Source of the DNA: Alphaproteobacteria bacterium
GTDB lineage: Bacteria; Pseudomonadota; Alphaproteobacteria; Micropepsales; Micropepsaceae
Direction: 5' to 3'
DNA length: 64,000 bases
Assembly (NCBI GenBank): GCA_025350465.1
Contig: JANXXU010000048.1
Location: 1 to 64,000 of the forward strand
Shown: piece after piece, positions 22,721-31,649 of the stretch
Position numbering within the stretch: the first letter of the stretch is position 1
Layout of the letters: each line of letters begins with the position of its first letter
The notes under the pieces: model-generated
What the model was told of the DNA's origin: nothing
Databases searched by the model: none
Seen by the model: only the letters and a program-made list of their open reading frames with translations
Position numbers and translations under genes: made by a program

Positions 22721-25186
22721 ATGTCGCCTGTAATTCTTGCCGTATTCGGCTTTGCCGTGCTGTTGGCGCTCGTGAGCCTTTTGGTTCCGATCGCGCGCCG
22801 CGTCAGCCTGCCGTTCACGGTGCTGCTTGCCGTCGTCGGCTCCGCTTTGGGGTTCGGCGCTACGCAAGGCGGAAGCTCGTCCGGTTATCTTATCCAATCG
22901 CTGCAGGAGATGCGGATCCCGCCGGAGGGCTTCCTCTACGTCTTCCTGCCGCCTCTGCTTTTTGCCGGCGGGCTGACCGTCGACGTCCGCCGTTTGATGG
23001 ACGATGTCGCGCCTGTCCTGGTGCTGGCGATCGTCGCGGTCTTGGTGTGCATGGCTGCCGTCGGCGTTGCGCTGAATATTGCGACAGGCACCGAGCTGAT
23101 TTTGTGCCTCATGATCGGCGCGATCGTGGCACCGACCGACACCGCCGCCGTACTTGGAATTTTTCGCGACATCGGCGCGCCCAGCCGCCTGCAAGTCATC
23201 GTCGAGGGTGAATCGCTTTTCAACGACGCCGCCGCCGTCGCCTTGTTCGTCGTGTTGCTCGGCGTCGTGGCCAACCACCATGCACTCAGCTTCACCGATG
23301 GCGCGCTCGAATTCGGCTGGGGCTTTTCCGGTGGCATGGTGTTGGGATGGGTTGCAGCGCAATTGACCGGCTGGCTCATCAGCCAGTTCCGCGGTGCCCA
23401 AGTCACTGAAATCACGCTGACGGTCGCGATGACCTACATGACGTTCGTCGTCGGCCAGGCGTTTCTGGGCGTCTCGGGCATCATCGCAGTCGTCATGGCG
23501 GCGATGGTTTTCGCTTCAGATGGCCGCACGCGCCTTTCGCCCGGAACGTGGGACACATTGTTGACGACATGGCGTCAGCTTGAGTTTTGGGCGACTTCGC
23601 TGATTTTCGTTCTCGCCGCCATGTTGACGCCGCGCATGATGGGGCAGGTGCAGTGGTCCGATTTGATCGGCGTTTCAGTGATCTTTTTTGCCGCGCTCGG
23701 GGCACGTGCTGGGGTGCTTTGGGGCGTGCTCCCCCTTCTGTCGTATTGGGGGCTCTCCCAACCGATCAGCAATGAATACAAGGCCGTGCTCGCTTGGGGA
23801 AGTTTGCGCGGCGCGGTTACCGCGGCGCTGGCGCTGACCGTGATTGAAACGCCCGGCGTCAGTCCGGAAGCGCAGCGGTTCATCTTCGTCATGGCGATGG
23901 GTTTCGTCTTGGCAACGTTGTTCATCGCCGCACCGACGTTGCGCCCGCTGATGAAGGCGCTGAAGCTCGACAAGCTCACACCGGAAGAGCGCCTGGTGCG
24001 CGATCGGGTCATGGCACTGTCGCGTGGGCGCGTGCGGGAGAGTTTGACGCAGGTCGCCAAGACTCTGGGCCTGGCGCCGGGCCCGCCGCAACACGCAGCC
24101 GGCGACAGCGTGGCGCAGGTGCACGGCGCCCTCGGCCGCGACGATTTGGTGCGCGCCGGTCTCATTGTCTTAGCCAATCGCGAAACCGAGCTCAGCCTCG
24201 AATATCTCCAGCGCGGTCTCGTCGGCCGGCGCGTCGCGGAACGATTGCGCGCGGATTCGGGCCGAGTGCTCGACGCGGTACGCCAAAGCGGCGGCGTTGG
24301 TTACCTGGCGGCCGCGCTTGGCAATCAGAAGCCGAGCTGGCGGTTTCGCTTTGCGCTTTGGGTGCAACGCCGCTTTCGTTGGTCATTGCTGCTAGCGGAA
24401 GAAATTGCGGATCGCTTTGAGCTGCTCCTGGTCAAGCAATTGATGCTGCGCGAGCTGATGGAGTTTGCCGATGCCAAGGTCGCCGAGCTGATCGGCCAAC
24501 ATGCAGGCTTGACCGCGAAGGAGGCGCTCGAGGGTCGCATGCAAGCGGTGAGCGGCGCTGTCGAGGGCCTCGACCTTCAGTACCCGGACTACACCAAGGC
24601 GATGCGCGCGCGTTATCTCGAACGTTTGAGCCTCGGTCTTGAGGAGGCCGAATATCGCGGGCAGGTCGATCAATCCCTGATTTCCGACGAAGTCTTCGAG
24701 GACCTGGAAGAGGACCGTCACCGTCGCCGCATCGTGGCGGAAATGCGCCCCGCGCTCGATCTCGGACTCAAGCTCACGGAAATGCTAGCAAAAGTTCCAA
24801 TTTTTGCCGGATTCAAGGGCGAGGATATCGCCAGGCTCGCGCAAATGCTCACGCCGGAATTGTTCTTGCCCGGCGAGCGCATCATCCGCGCGGGCGACAA
24901 AGGCGACCGCATGTTCTTCATCGCATCTGGGGTTGTCGATGTCTTGGTTGCGCCCAATCCGGTGCGTTTGAAGAGTGGAGATTTCTTCGGCGAGATGGCG
25001 CTCCTGACCGACAATCCGCGTAACGCCGACGTCGTGTCAGCCGGTTATACGAACATGCTTGAACTGCGTCGGCGCGACTTCGAAACGCTGCTACGCGTCA
25101 ATCCCAATCTGAAGGAAAACATCGAACGCGTAGCGCGCGCACGCGAAGCGCAAAACATCGGCGCGGCTGCCGTTTCAGGCGAATAG
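22721..25186 (+). CDS. CPA1-type cation:proton antiporter with cyclic-nucleotide-binding domain
   Basis: An 821-residue fusion. The first 400 residues form a CPA1 Na+(K+)/H+ exchanger with about 12 TM spans; the ion-binding Asn-Asp is in GESLFNDAAAVALF (near residue 168) and the unwound-helix motif in IVAPTDTAAVLG (near 135). A soluble helical linker follows. The C-terminus (about 690-815) is a cNMP-binding domain: VPIFAGFKGEDIARLAQM, then SGDFFGEMALLTDNPRNADV, the phosphate-binding cassette. In the cassette the usual arginine-threonine/serine pair reads RNAD, so cyclic nucleotide binding should be tested. The next gene starts 8 nt downstream. Confidence 0.92.
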   Translation: MSPVILAVFGFAVLLALVSLLVPIARRVSLPFTVLLAVVGSALGFGATQGGSSSGYLIQSLQEMRIPPEGFLYVFLPPLLFAGGLTVDVRRLMDDVAPVLVLAIVAVLVCMAAVGVALNIATGTELILCLMIGAIVAPTDTAAVLGIFRDIGAPSRLQVIVEGESLFNDAAAVALFVVLLGVVANHHALSFTDGALEFGWGFSGGMVLGWVAAQLTGWLISQFRGAQVTEITLTVAMTYMTFVVGQAFLGVSGIIAVVMAAMVFASDGRTRLSPGTWDTLLTTWRQLEFWATSLIFVLAAMLTPRMMGQVQWSDLIGVSVIFFAALGARAGVLWGVLPLLSYWGLSQPISNEYKAVLAWGSLRGAVTAALALTVIETPGVSPEAQRFIFVMAMGFVLATLFIAAPTLRPLMKALKLDKLTPEERLVRDRVMALSRGRVRESLTQVAKTLGLAPGPPQHAAGDSVAQVHGALGRDDLVRAGLIVLANRETELSLEYLQRGLVGRRVAERLRADSGRVLDAVRQSGGVGYLAAALGNQKPSWRFRFALWVQRRFRWSLLLAEEIADRFELLLVKQLMLRELMEFADAKVAELIGQHAGLTAKEALEGRMQAVSGAVEGLDLQYPDYTKAMRARYLERLSLGLEEAEYRGQVDQSLISDEVFEDLEEDRHRRRIVAEMRPALDLGLKLTEMLAKVPIFAGFKGEDIARLAQMLTPELFLPGERIIRAGDKGDRMFFIASGVVDVLVAPNPVRLKSGDFFGEMALLTDNPRNADVVSAGYTNMLELRRRDFETLLRVNPNLKENIERVARAREAQNIGAAAVSGE

Positions 25187-25194
25187 GAGAAAGC

Positions 25195-26196
25195 ATGTTG
25201 CGATTTCTTGGTCTCGCGCCAGTCGCGGCGATCTTGTTCGTGGCGACGCCGGCCAGCGCGAACGACTCGACGGCGGCGCTCGGCGCCGGCGGTTTGACGC
25301 TGACGCAGTCGGCCGACGTTAGGATGGCAAGCGAGGATCTCTTCGTCAGCCGAGAGGAGATTCGCGTCGCCTACAGCTTCGTCAACGAAAGCGGCTCGCC
25401 GATCACGACCCGTGTGGCCTTTCCGCTGCCTGAGGCGGACATGAGCCAGCTGGGCGACGTCGATCTCAATTGGCCGACTGACGACCCCTTAAACATCGTG
25501 AAGTTTGTTGTGACGGTCGATGGTCGGGTGGTGCAGCCCGAGCTTGAGCAGAAGGCTTTTATCAAGGGTCAGGACGTCACCGACGTCCTTCGCCGTCTGG
25601 GCGCGCCGCTGGGTTATCCGCGACACGGGTTTGCGGAAACCTTGATGGCCTTGTCGCCCGCGGCGAAACAAGAGCTTACGCAGCGCGGCATGGCAGATTT
25701 CGTTGGCGACTACCCACACGCCCTTTGGACCGTGAAGGACACGTTCCACTGGGAGCAAACGTTTCCCTCAGATCGCCCGCTGAAGGTCGAGCATTCGTAC
25801 AAGCCGGTTGTTGGCGGGTCGTTTATTGCATCGACGGAATTTCCCGAGCTTTATCGCAAGAGCGAGTTCTTTCAGACCTTCTGCATCGACAAGACGACGG
25901 AGGCCGGCATTGGACGTATGTTGCGTGCGGCTGCGAAACGGACCGGACAAAGCGGGTTGTTGCTCTCTTGGTACGTCGATTACGTCCTGACGACGGGGCG
26001 GAATTGGAAGGGGCCGATCGGGCACTTCCGTCTCACGGTCGACAAGGGCAAACCGGAGAACGTCGTCTCATTCTGCATGTCGGGAGTTCACAGGTCGGGC
26101 CCAACGACATTCACGGCCGAACTCACGGATTTTGTGCCTGACCGTGATCTTCACGTCATGATCGTCGAACCGATGCCGCCCGAGGCTAACCAGTGA
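25195..26196 (+). CDS. DUF4424 domain protein, secreted
   Basis: A 333-residue exported protein: signal peptide APVAAILFVATPASANDS, mature start near residue 22. The body matches DUF4424, a family of unknown function: DSTAALGAGGLTLTQSADVR, SEDLFVSREEIRVAYSFVN, then TRVAFPLPEAD. A good SD (AGGAG) lies in the 8-nt gap after the antiporter gene, so the two are co-transcribed. Its 3' end overlaps the convergent small gene at 26186 by 11 nt. Confidence 0.88.
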   Translation: MLRFLGLAPVAAILFVATPASANDSTAALGAGGLTLTQSADVRMASEDLFVSREEIRVAYSFVNESGSPITTRVAFPLPEADMSQLGDVDLNWPTDDPLNIVKFVVTVDGRVVQPELEQKAFIKGQDVTDVLRRLGAPLGYPRHGFAETLMALSPAAKQELTQRGMADFVGDYPHALWTVKDTFHWEQTFPSDRPLKVEHSYKPVVGGSFIASTEFPELYRKSEFFQTFCIDKTTEAGIGRMLRAAAKRTGQSGLLLSWYVDYVLTTGRNWKGPIGHFRLTVDKGKPENVVSFCMSGVHRSGPTTFTAELTDFVPDRDLHVMIVEPMPPEANQ

Positions 26197-26440
26197 TCCG
26201 CTGCGACCAGCTTTGATAGATCCGCACGTAGCATTCACCTGTCGATAGCGCGGCTATGTCCTTGCGCGCGGCGACCTCCGGGTCGCCGTTGATGATTCCG
26301 CCGACGACGCTGGGCGCGCCTTGACGCTGTGCCATCTCGGCGGCGAGCGCCCGGCATGGATCGACTTGGCCATAAAAAGCGAAAAGCGGTCCAAGGATCA
26401 GAGCCTGGGCCAGCACAATCAGAAAGGCGAGCGTACGCAT
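26186..26440 (-). CDS. Small exported hypothetical protein
   Basis: An 84-residue protein with an N-terminal hydrophobic signal or anchor (TLAFLIVLAQALILGPLFAF). The short mature part has two cysteines (DPCRAL, GECYVRIY) that could form one disulfide in the periplasm. I do not recognise the family. It is downstream of the lipoprotein gene (25-nt gap) on the same strand. Confidence 0.65.
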   Translation of the reverse strand: MRTLAFLIVLAQALILGPLFAFYGQVDPCRALAAEMAQRQGAPSVVGGIINGDPEVAARKDIAALSTGECYVRIYQSWSQRITG

Positions 26441-26464
26441 TTCACATTTCCCCCGTTGCCATTC

Positions 26465-26752
26465 TTATCTGCCGCCGATATCGCGATCACTGCCCGGCGT
26501 GTCGCCGCGCGAACCGGGCGAGCAGGAGGCATAACCGGACTTCCAGCCCGCCCGATAGCCCTCACTGTCTTTCCACAATTGCTCATCCCTGACCGCCTTG
26601 GTCGCCGGTGCGCCGGGTGTTCGCGCCGATCCGGTCGAGCACCCGTCGGTGAACCCGGTGTCGTAGTCCGGGTCATTCTCGTATTTGCTTGTCCCGCAGG
26701 CCGTGATGCTGCCTGCGGCCAAGATCAACGTGAGGATTGCGGCGTAACGCAT
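26465..26752 (-). CDS. Small lipoprotein, hypothetical
   Basis: A 95-residue protein with a type II signal peptide: ILTLILAAGSITACGTSK ends in the lipobox ITAC, with lipidation at the cysteine near residue 19. The mature domain has two Gly-rich repeats around cysteines (DTGFTDGCSTG, GWKSGYASCSPG) and a Trp/Tyr-containing centre (SEGYRAGWKSGY). Small lipoproteins with YxxGxxxGC elements are common in alphaproteobacteria; the role is unknown. Confidence 0.72.
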   Translation of the reverse strand: MRYAAILTLILAAGSITACGTSKYENDPDYDTGFTDGCSTGSARTPGAPATKAVRDEQLWKDSEGYRAGWKSGYASCSPGSRGDTPGSDRDIGGR

Positions 26753-26903
26753 GGAAACCTCATCGGTGCGCCTTTCGCGGGGCGCGAGAGACTAACGGCC
26801 ATGGTGGGCGTGGCGGCGTCAAGCGGCCGCGCATGGACACAACGTCATGTTAACCCTTTTGGCCGCTAACTGACATGCTGTCAGTTACGTGAAAAGCGCA
26901 GTT

Positions 26904-27995
26904 ATGAATCCCGCAGGGTCGCAGGCTGAAATCGTGGACAACAACGAGCTGCTGAGCCTCAAGACGCTGGCCGAGAACCGCGCCGCATTTGCCCGCTCAT
27001 CGTTGTTCGAGCGTGTCTCGGGGTTGCTGTTCGAAGGCGTGGGCGAACTTAAGCCCGAAGTCGGAACGCTCATCGATGAAATTTTGGTCGGCCTGATCGG
27101 CCAGGTCGAGCTGCAGATCCGCGAGAAGGTCTCTGAGCGGATCTCGTCCCTCACGGCGCCGCCGCCGGCACTGACGAAGTTGCTGGCGAGCGATGAGATT
27201 TCCGTTGCGCGGTCGATTCTCGAGCGAAGCCCAATCCTGACAGAGCGCGAGTTGCTTGCTATCGTCGCTGAAGCAACGGCCGAGCATCGCCTTGCCATTG
27301 CCAAGCGCGTGGAGGTAACGGCGTCTCTAAGCACAGCGCTGGCGTCAAGGCGCGAGGCAAGAGTCATCGAGGCGCTCATTGCGAATGCCGGCGCGATCAT
27401 CCCGGTCGAATTGTTCGATGATCTGGTCGCGCTCTCCAAGACGGTCGAAACAATCCGTAAGCCGTTGCTTCTGCGTGGCGACTTGCCGAAAGACTTGGCC
27501 TATCAGATGTTCTGGTGGGTAACTGCCGCTCTCCGTCACACGATTTTGGAGCGCTTTGCGATTGACGTGACCGAACTCGACGGATTGCTAGGATCAATTT
27601 TGCATGAAGCGCAGAGGCAAATTTCGTCGAAGGGCGAACAACAATTTCAGTGGCGCCAGGGCGAGATCAACGCATTGGTCGCGAAGTTGAAACAGGGCGA
27701 CGTGAAGAGTTTCACTCAGGGCCTGGCCCAAGTCGCGGGCATCGACGCGCAGACAGCGGCCCGAATTGTTTCGGATGCAAGTGGCGAGCCGATGGCGATT
27801 CTCGCCAAAGCCGTCGGCATAGATCGTGCGCAGATCACGACGATATTTCTCCAGCTCGATTACAAGCGCCACGGTAGGGGGCGCCCTCTTTCACAAATCG
27901 AGATAGTCGCTCGCCTCTACGACACGGTCTCCAGGGATCGGGCCAAGTCCGCGATCTCTCTTTGGGACGCGCAAATCCTGGCGGCGGCAGCCTAA
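26904..27995 (+). CDS. DUF2336 domain protein
   Basis: A 363-residue all-helical cytoplasmic protein of the DUF2336 family, which is largely confined to alphaproteobacteria. It shows the family's HEAT-like order: FARSSLFERVSGLLFEG, then LLASDEISVARSILERSPIL (near residue 95), later VEVTASLSTALASRREARV and a C-terminal GQAQVAGID-like helix pair. A GTG 15 nt upstream (26889) is an alternative start. A paralogue with the same order of blocks is at 44480-45589. Function unknown; regulatory or polarity roles have been suggested for such scaffolds, but nothing here proves it. Confidence 0.88.
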   Translation: MNPAGSQAEIVDNNELLSLKTLAENRAAFARSSLFERVSGLLFEGVGELKPEVGTLIDEILVGLIGQVELQIREKVSERISSLTAPPPALTKLLASDEISVARSILERSPILTERELLAIVAEATAEHRLAIAKRVEVTASLSTALASRREARVIEALIANAGAIIPVELFDDLVALSKTVETIRKPLLLRGDLPKDLAYQMFWWVTAALRHTILERFAIDVTELDGLLGSILHEAQRQISSKGEQQFQWRQGEINALVAKLKQGDVKSFTQGLAQVAGIDAQTAARIVSDASGEPMAILAKAVGIDRAQITTIFLQLDYKRHGRGRPLSQIEIVARLYDTVSRDRAKSAISLWDAQILAAAA

Positions 27996-28198
27996 GTCAG
28001 TTGCAATTGCCGAAAATTGCGCATTTTACTTGGAGTTAAGGCGCCCACGCATAACGTCATCCTGACTTCGCCCCGATAGGGCAGAGTTCGACTTAGACCT
28101 CGAAATGGCAAACCGCCGGAAACGGCGCGACGCAAAACTTCCGATCCTCACGGGTTCGCCCGACGGATAGCGGGGTTGCCGAAAGGAGACTTGGGCGT

Positions 28199-28945
28199 AT
28201 GTCGCATACGATGCGCGTTATCGTCTTCGCCTCGCAAAAGGGCGGTTCAGGCAAGACGACGCTTGCGGGCCACATTGGCGTGCAAGCCGAGCGGGTAGGG
28301 GCGGGACCGGTCGCCCTCATCGACACCGATCCGCAGGGCAGTCTTGCCAAGTGGTGGAACTGTCGCGAGTCGCCGCAACCGGCGTTCATCCATTCGGTGT
28401 TTCAGAATCTGGTTCACGACCTCGACGAGGCGCGTGCGGCGGGTTTCAAACTCGTGGTCGTCGACACGCCACCGGCGGTCACGAAGGCAATCTCCGAGGT
28501 GGTCAGCTTCGCCGATCTCGTGATCCTGCCGACGCGCCCGAGCCCGCATGATCTGCGCGCCGTCGGTCCGACCATCGACATCGTCGACGCGCGCAAGAAG
28601 CCGATGATCTTCGCATTGAACGCGGCGACGCCGCGCGCCAAGATCACGATGGAGGCGGCGGTCGCGCTCTCGCAGCACGGCACCGTCGCGCCTGTGACCA
28701 TTTACAATCGTACCGACTTTGCCGCGTCGATGATCGATGGGCGCACCGTCATGGAAGTCGATCCCGACGGCAAATCAGCCGAAGAGATCAAGGGCCTGTG
28801 GGACTATATCGCGCAACGTCTGGCGCGGCTCGATGCAGCGCCCGTTGAAGTTGCGGATCCGGTGATCCACGCGGCACCGGCTTTCCGCAACGTCAACAGT
28901 TTGGGTCGCGAGGTGCCGATCTTCGGTCGCCGCGCCGTCTCTTAA
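28199..28945 (+). CDS. ParA-family ATPase (orphan)
   Basis: A 248-residue deviant-Walker ATPase of the ParA/MinD class. FASQKGGSGKTTLAGHIG carries the signature lysine and P-loop; ALIDTDPQGSLAKWW is Walker A'; VVVDTPPAVTKAI is Walker B. These proteins position DNA or protein cargo by cycling on the nucleoid. No parB is adjacent; the next gene encodes an RHH-like protein. The C-terminus ends in a short extension with VPIFGRR, a peptide repeated in that partner. AAGGAGA lies about 9 nt before ATG 28199. Confidence 0.92.
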   Translation: MSHTMRVIVFASQKGGSGKTTLAGHIGVQAERVGAGPVALIDTDPQGSLAKWWNCRESPQPAFIHSVFQNLVHDLDEARAAGFKLVVVDTPPAVTKAISEVVSFADLVILPTRPSPHDLRAVGPTIDIVDARKKPMIFALNAATPRAKITMEAAVALSQHGTVAPVTIYNRTDFAASMIDGRTVMEVDPDGKSAEEIKGLWDYIAQRLARLDAAPVEVADPVIHAAPAFRNVNSLGREVPIFGRRAVS

Positions 28946-28967
28946 ACAGCGATACGGGAATCCGCCG

Positions 28968-29516
28968 ATGTCCAAACTCAAATTCGCGTCGCTGACGGCG
29001 GGTCTGTTGGCGCGCAAGGGCGAAGCCGAACCGTCGGCAACTCCATTCGCCGAGCAACTGTTGACGCGCGTCGGCGCGCCGGCAGTCGATCTTCGGCCCA
29101 TGATTCCAAATCAAACCACACTCAAGCCCCCGTCAGCGGTCGCGAACACGCCCGTGTTCGGTCGACGACCGGCGCACGACACCGATCATCCCCACCAAGA
29201 GCCGGTCGAAATGCCGCCGGCGCCAATTCCGCTTCACTCTCCGTCGCTGCTCCAAGTCGTGGACGACGAGACTCACGACGTTCATCATGAGGCGCGCTGC
29301 GGCTCGTGCACCGGCCCCTCGCCCGAGGATGCGCACAAGACCTACCACGTCAATTTGCGCATGAAGCGCATGCGATTCATCCGCTTGAAGTTGACCGCGG
29401 CGCTGTTGCGCAAGCCGGTTCAGGAAATCGTCAGCGAGGCGCTCGACGCCTGGTTCGACACCGTTCCCACCGACGTCCTGGGCGATTGCGCCTGTCTGCA
29501 CTCGCGCGGCGAGTGA
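28968..29516 (+). CDS. Ribbon-helix-helix-like partner of the orphan ParA
   Basis: A 182-residue protein, 22 nt after parA. The first 90 residues are Pro/Ala-rich and probably disordered, with TPVFGRRPAH near residue 63. A CGSC pair follows near 110. The C-terminal 55 residues (KTYHVNLRMKRMRFIRLK, then PVQEIVSEALDAWFD) fit a strand-helix-helix RHH DNA-binding domain. RHH proteins serve as ParB substitutes next to ParA in plasmid systems (ParG, CopG types), so it may be the cargo adaptor or DNA-binding partner. The family is otherwise not recognised. Confidence 0.78.
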   Translation: MSKLKFASLTAGLLARKGEAEPSATPFAEQLLTRVGAPAVDLRPMIPNQTTLKPPSAVANTPVFGRRPAHDTDHPHQEPVEMPPAPIPLHSPSLLQVVDDETHDVHHEARCGSCTGPSPEDAHKTYHVNLRMKRMRFIRLKLTAALLRKPVQEIVSEALDAWFDTVPTDVLGDCACLHSRGE

Positions 29517-29517
29517 C

Positions 29518-30957
29518 CTATCGGAAGAAGAGATAGGTGACGAGCGCGAAGATGGGCAGCAACAACGAGCCCGACCACAGCAAATAGCCGAAGAAGCTCG
29601 GCATCTTCACGCCCGCTTCCTCGGCGATGGCTTTCACCATGAAATTGGGTGCGTTGCCGATGTAGGTAATCGCCCCCATGAACACCGCGCCCGCAGAAAT
29701 AGCCGCGAGCGTTTGCGGCAACCCATCCATCAGCTGTCGGGCATCGCCGCCCGCCGCGTTGAAGAAAACCAAATAAGTTGGGGCATTATCGAGAAAACCC
29801 GATAAACCGCCTGTCAGCCAAAAATACATCGCGTTGTTCGGTGCTCCGTCGGCATTGCCGACGAGCGCCAGGGCCGGAGCGAACGCGCCAGAGCGTCCGG
29901 CATGGAGCATGGCGATGACCGGTATGATGGTCACGAAGATGCCTGCGAACAATTTCGCGACCTCGGCGATAGGTCCCCAGGTGAAATCGTTACCTTCGCG
30001 AAAGGCGCGTGGCGTCAGCATCAAGGAGAGGGCTGCTAGTGCCACGAGCGCGATCGCGCGAACGACGTTGGGATAGTCGAGCCCGACGCCCCACGCGTCG
30101 ATCCGAGCGTCCGTTCTCCACACCGATGTCGCCAAAATCACCGCGACGATCGCGGCCAGTAGAAGGACATTGAGCCATCCGCGAATTCTAGCGGGTGGAC
30201 GCGCCGCCGGCGTCGGATCGCGCCATTTGGGATCCCGACTGTACAGTGTCGTATCCATCGCGAAAAAAATCACAAGCAATATGCCCGAGACGATCAGCGT
30301 TTCGCGCCACAGATGTTGCGCTGGCCAGAAGAAATCTACGCCCTTCAAAAAACCCAGATAAAGTGGTGGATCGCCCAACGGGCTGAGCGCGCCGCCGATG
30401 TTGGAGACCAGGAAGATGAAGAAGATCACGACGTGAATGTTGACGCGGCGGTCTTCGTTGGCCCGCAACAGGGGCCGGATCAAGAGTACGGAAGCCCCGG
30501 TTGTGCCGGTCACACTCGCAAGCAGCGTCCCGCCGGCGAGAAAACACGTGTTGACGAACGGCGTACCCTCGATGTTGCCATCAAGGAATACGCCGCCTGA
30601 GACCGTGTAGAGCGCAAACAAAAGAACGATGAAGGGCGCATAGTCGAGCAGCATCGCTTGCAGCAACTCGAACGCCGCTTGATCGGCGCCGTGCAGTCCG
30701 GCAAATGGCGCCAGAAAAGCGAGCGCCCAAAAGAGAGCGATTTTGCCGTAATGGTGATGCCAGATCTGCGGTGTCAGGAGCGGCAGGATTGCAATCGACA
30801 AGAGCAAGCCGATGAATGGCGCGGCCCATAGCGGCCCGAGTATCGCGCCATCGAGATGGGGTACGGCGACTTCGGCAAGCGATGTCTGCGCGCTGGCGGC
30901 CCAGAGGATTATGGACGCGAGGCCGGCTGACGCCCATTTGATTACTGTCCCGCGCAT
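29518..30957 (-). CDS. Sodium:proton antiporter of the ion-transporter (NhaD/ArsB-like) superfamily
   Basis: A 479-residue membrane protein with a signal-like first helix (WASAGLASIILWAASAQT) and about 12 further spans. Features of the IT superfamily are two re-entrant motifs: GTTGASVLLIRPLLRAN with SNIGGALSPLGDPPLYLGF in the first half, and GLSGFLDNAPTYLVFFN with TYIGNAPNFMVKAIAE in the second. The DNAPT and NAPNF motifs are typical of NhaD-type Na+/H+ exchangers. The start at 30957 is chosen for its clear SD (AGGAGAAAC); the open frame to 31086 is not needed. Confidence 0.88.
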   Translation of the reverse strand: MRGTVIKWASAGLASIILWAASAQTSLAEVAVPHLDGAILGPLWAAPFIGLLLSIAILPLLTPQIWHHHYGKIALFWALAFLAPFAGLHGADQAAFELLQAMLLDYAPFIVLLFALYTVSGGVFLDGNIEGTPFVNTCFLAGGTLLASVTGTTGASVLLIRPLLRANEDRRVNIHVVIFFIFLVSNIGGALSPLGDPPLYLGFLKGVDFFWPAQHLWRETLIVSGILLVIFFAMDTTLYSRDPKWRDPTPAARPPARIRGWLNVLLLAAIVAVILATSVWRTDARIDAWGVGLDYPNVVRAIALVALAALSLMLTPRAFREGNDFTWGPIAEVAKLFAGIFVTIIPVIAMLHAGRSGAFAPALALVGNADGAPNNAMYFWLTGGLSGFLDNAPTYLVFFNAAGGDARQLMDGLPQTLAAISAGAVFMGAITYIGNAPNFMVKAIAEEAGVKMPSFFGYLLWSGSLLLPIFALVTYLFFR

Positions 30958-31209
30958 GTTTCTCCTAAGCGCTCGCACGGACATCGATCGCCCGGGCGAA
31001 TTTGTTCCGCTTGGCGCCGAGCGGCTCTGCATGCCTCGCGCCATCGCGTCGCTGGGTTCACGCACTGCATTATTTTCCCGTACCACTTGTGCTCATAAGG
31101 ATACGCTGGTGCAGGTTGCCGTGCTTTTCTATTCTCTTGCGCGTTTTGCTTGATTATCCCCTATTGCATTCATAGGTTCGCTCCGCAACGACTCGATAGG
31201 CATAAAACG
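30958..31209. promoter_or_regulatory. Divergent region between antiporter and mucR-like gene
   Basis: 252 nt separating divergent starts. It must carry promoters for both genes, and the half next to mucR is AT-richer than its surroundings (GATTATCCCCTATTGCATTC, about 31152-31171). MucR proteins bind AT-rich DNA and often their own promoters, so autoregulation is plausible but not shown. Confidence 0.4.
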
Positions 31210-31635
31210 ATGCCGTCTTCCCTGACGGACCAGGAGAACCTGGTCGAAACGACTGCCAAGATCGTCACTGCTTACGTATCCAACAACAGGTTGATGCCAT
31301 CCGACTTGCCGACGCTCATCAATGCCGTGTTCCAAACGGTCGCGGGCGTCAACGGCGGTGGACACTCACACCCAAGCGAGCCGCTAAAACCCGTTGTTTC
31401 CATCAAGCGGTCGGTGACCGACGAATACATCATCTGTCTCGAGGACGGGAAGAAGTTCAAATCATTGAAACGGCACTTGCGCACGTCGTACGGCCTGTCG
31501 CCGGAACAATATCGCGCAAAATGGGGATTGCCAGCCGACTACCCGATGGTTGCGCCAGCCTATGCGGCACAACGGTCGAAGCTCGCCAAAGCGATCGGCC
31601 TCGGCCGTACTAGCGCATCGCGCAAGCGCCGCTAG
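31210..31635 (+). CDS. Ros/MucR family transcriptional regulator
   Basis: A 141-residue Ros/MucR protein, a global alphaproteobacterial regulator and H-NS-like DNA binder. The C-terminal block is well conserved: DEYIICLEDGKKFKSLKRHL, then LSPEQYRAKWGLPADYPMVAPAYA. In Ros the zinc is held by Cys-x2-Cys and two histidines; here the second cysteine is aspartate (CLED) and the last histidine is replaced around RTSYG, so zinc binding may be lost, as described for some Mesorhizobium homologues. ATG 31210 matches the family N-terminus. Confidence 0.92.
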   Translation: MPSSLTDQENLVETTAKIVTAYVSNNRLMPSDLPTLINAVFQTVAGVNGGGHSHPSEPLKPVVSIKRSVTDEYIICLEDGKKFKSLKRHLRTSYGLSPEQYRAKWGLPADYPMVAPAYAAQRSKLAKAIGLGRTSASRKRR

Positions 31636-31649
31636 GGCTCACTTTAGAC

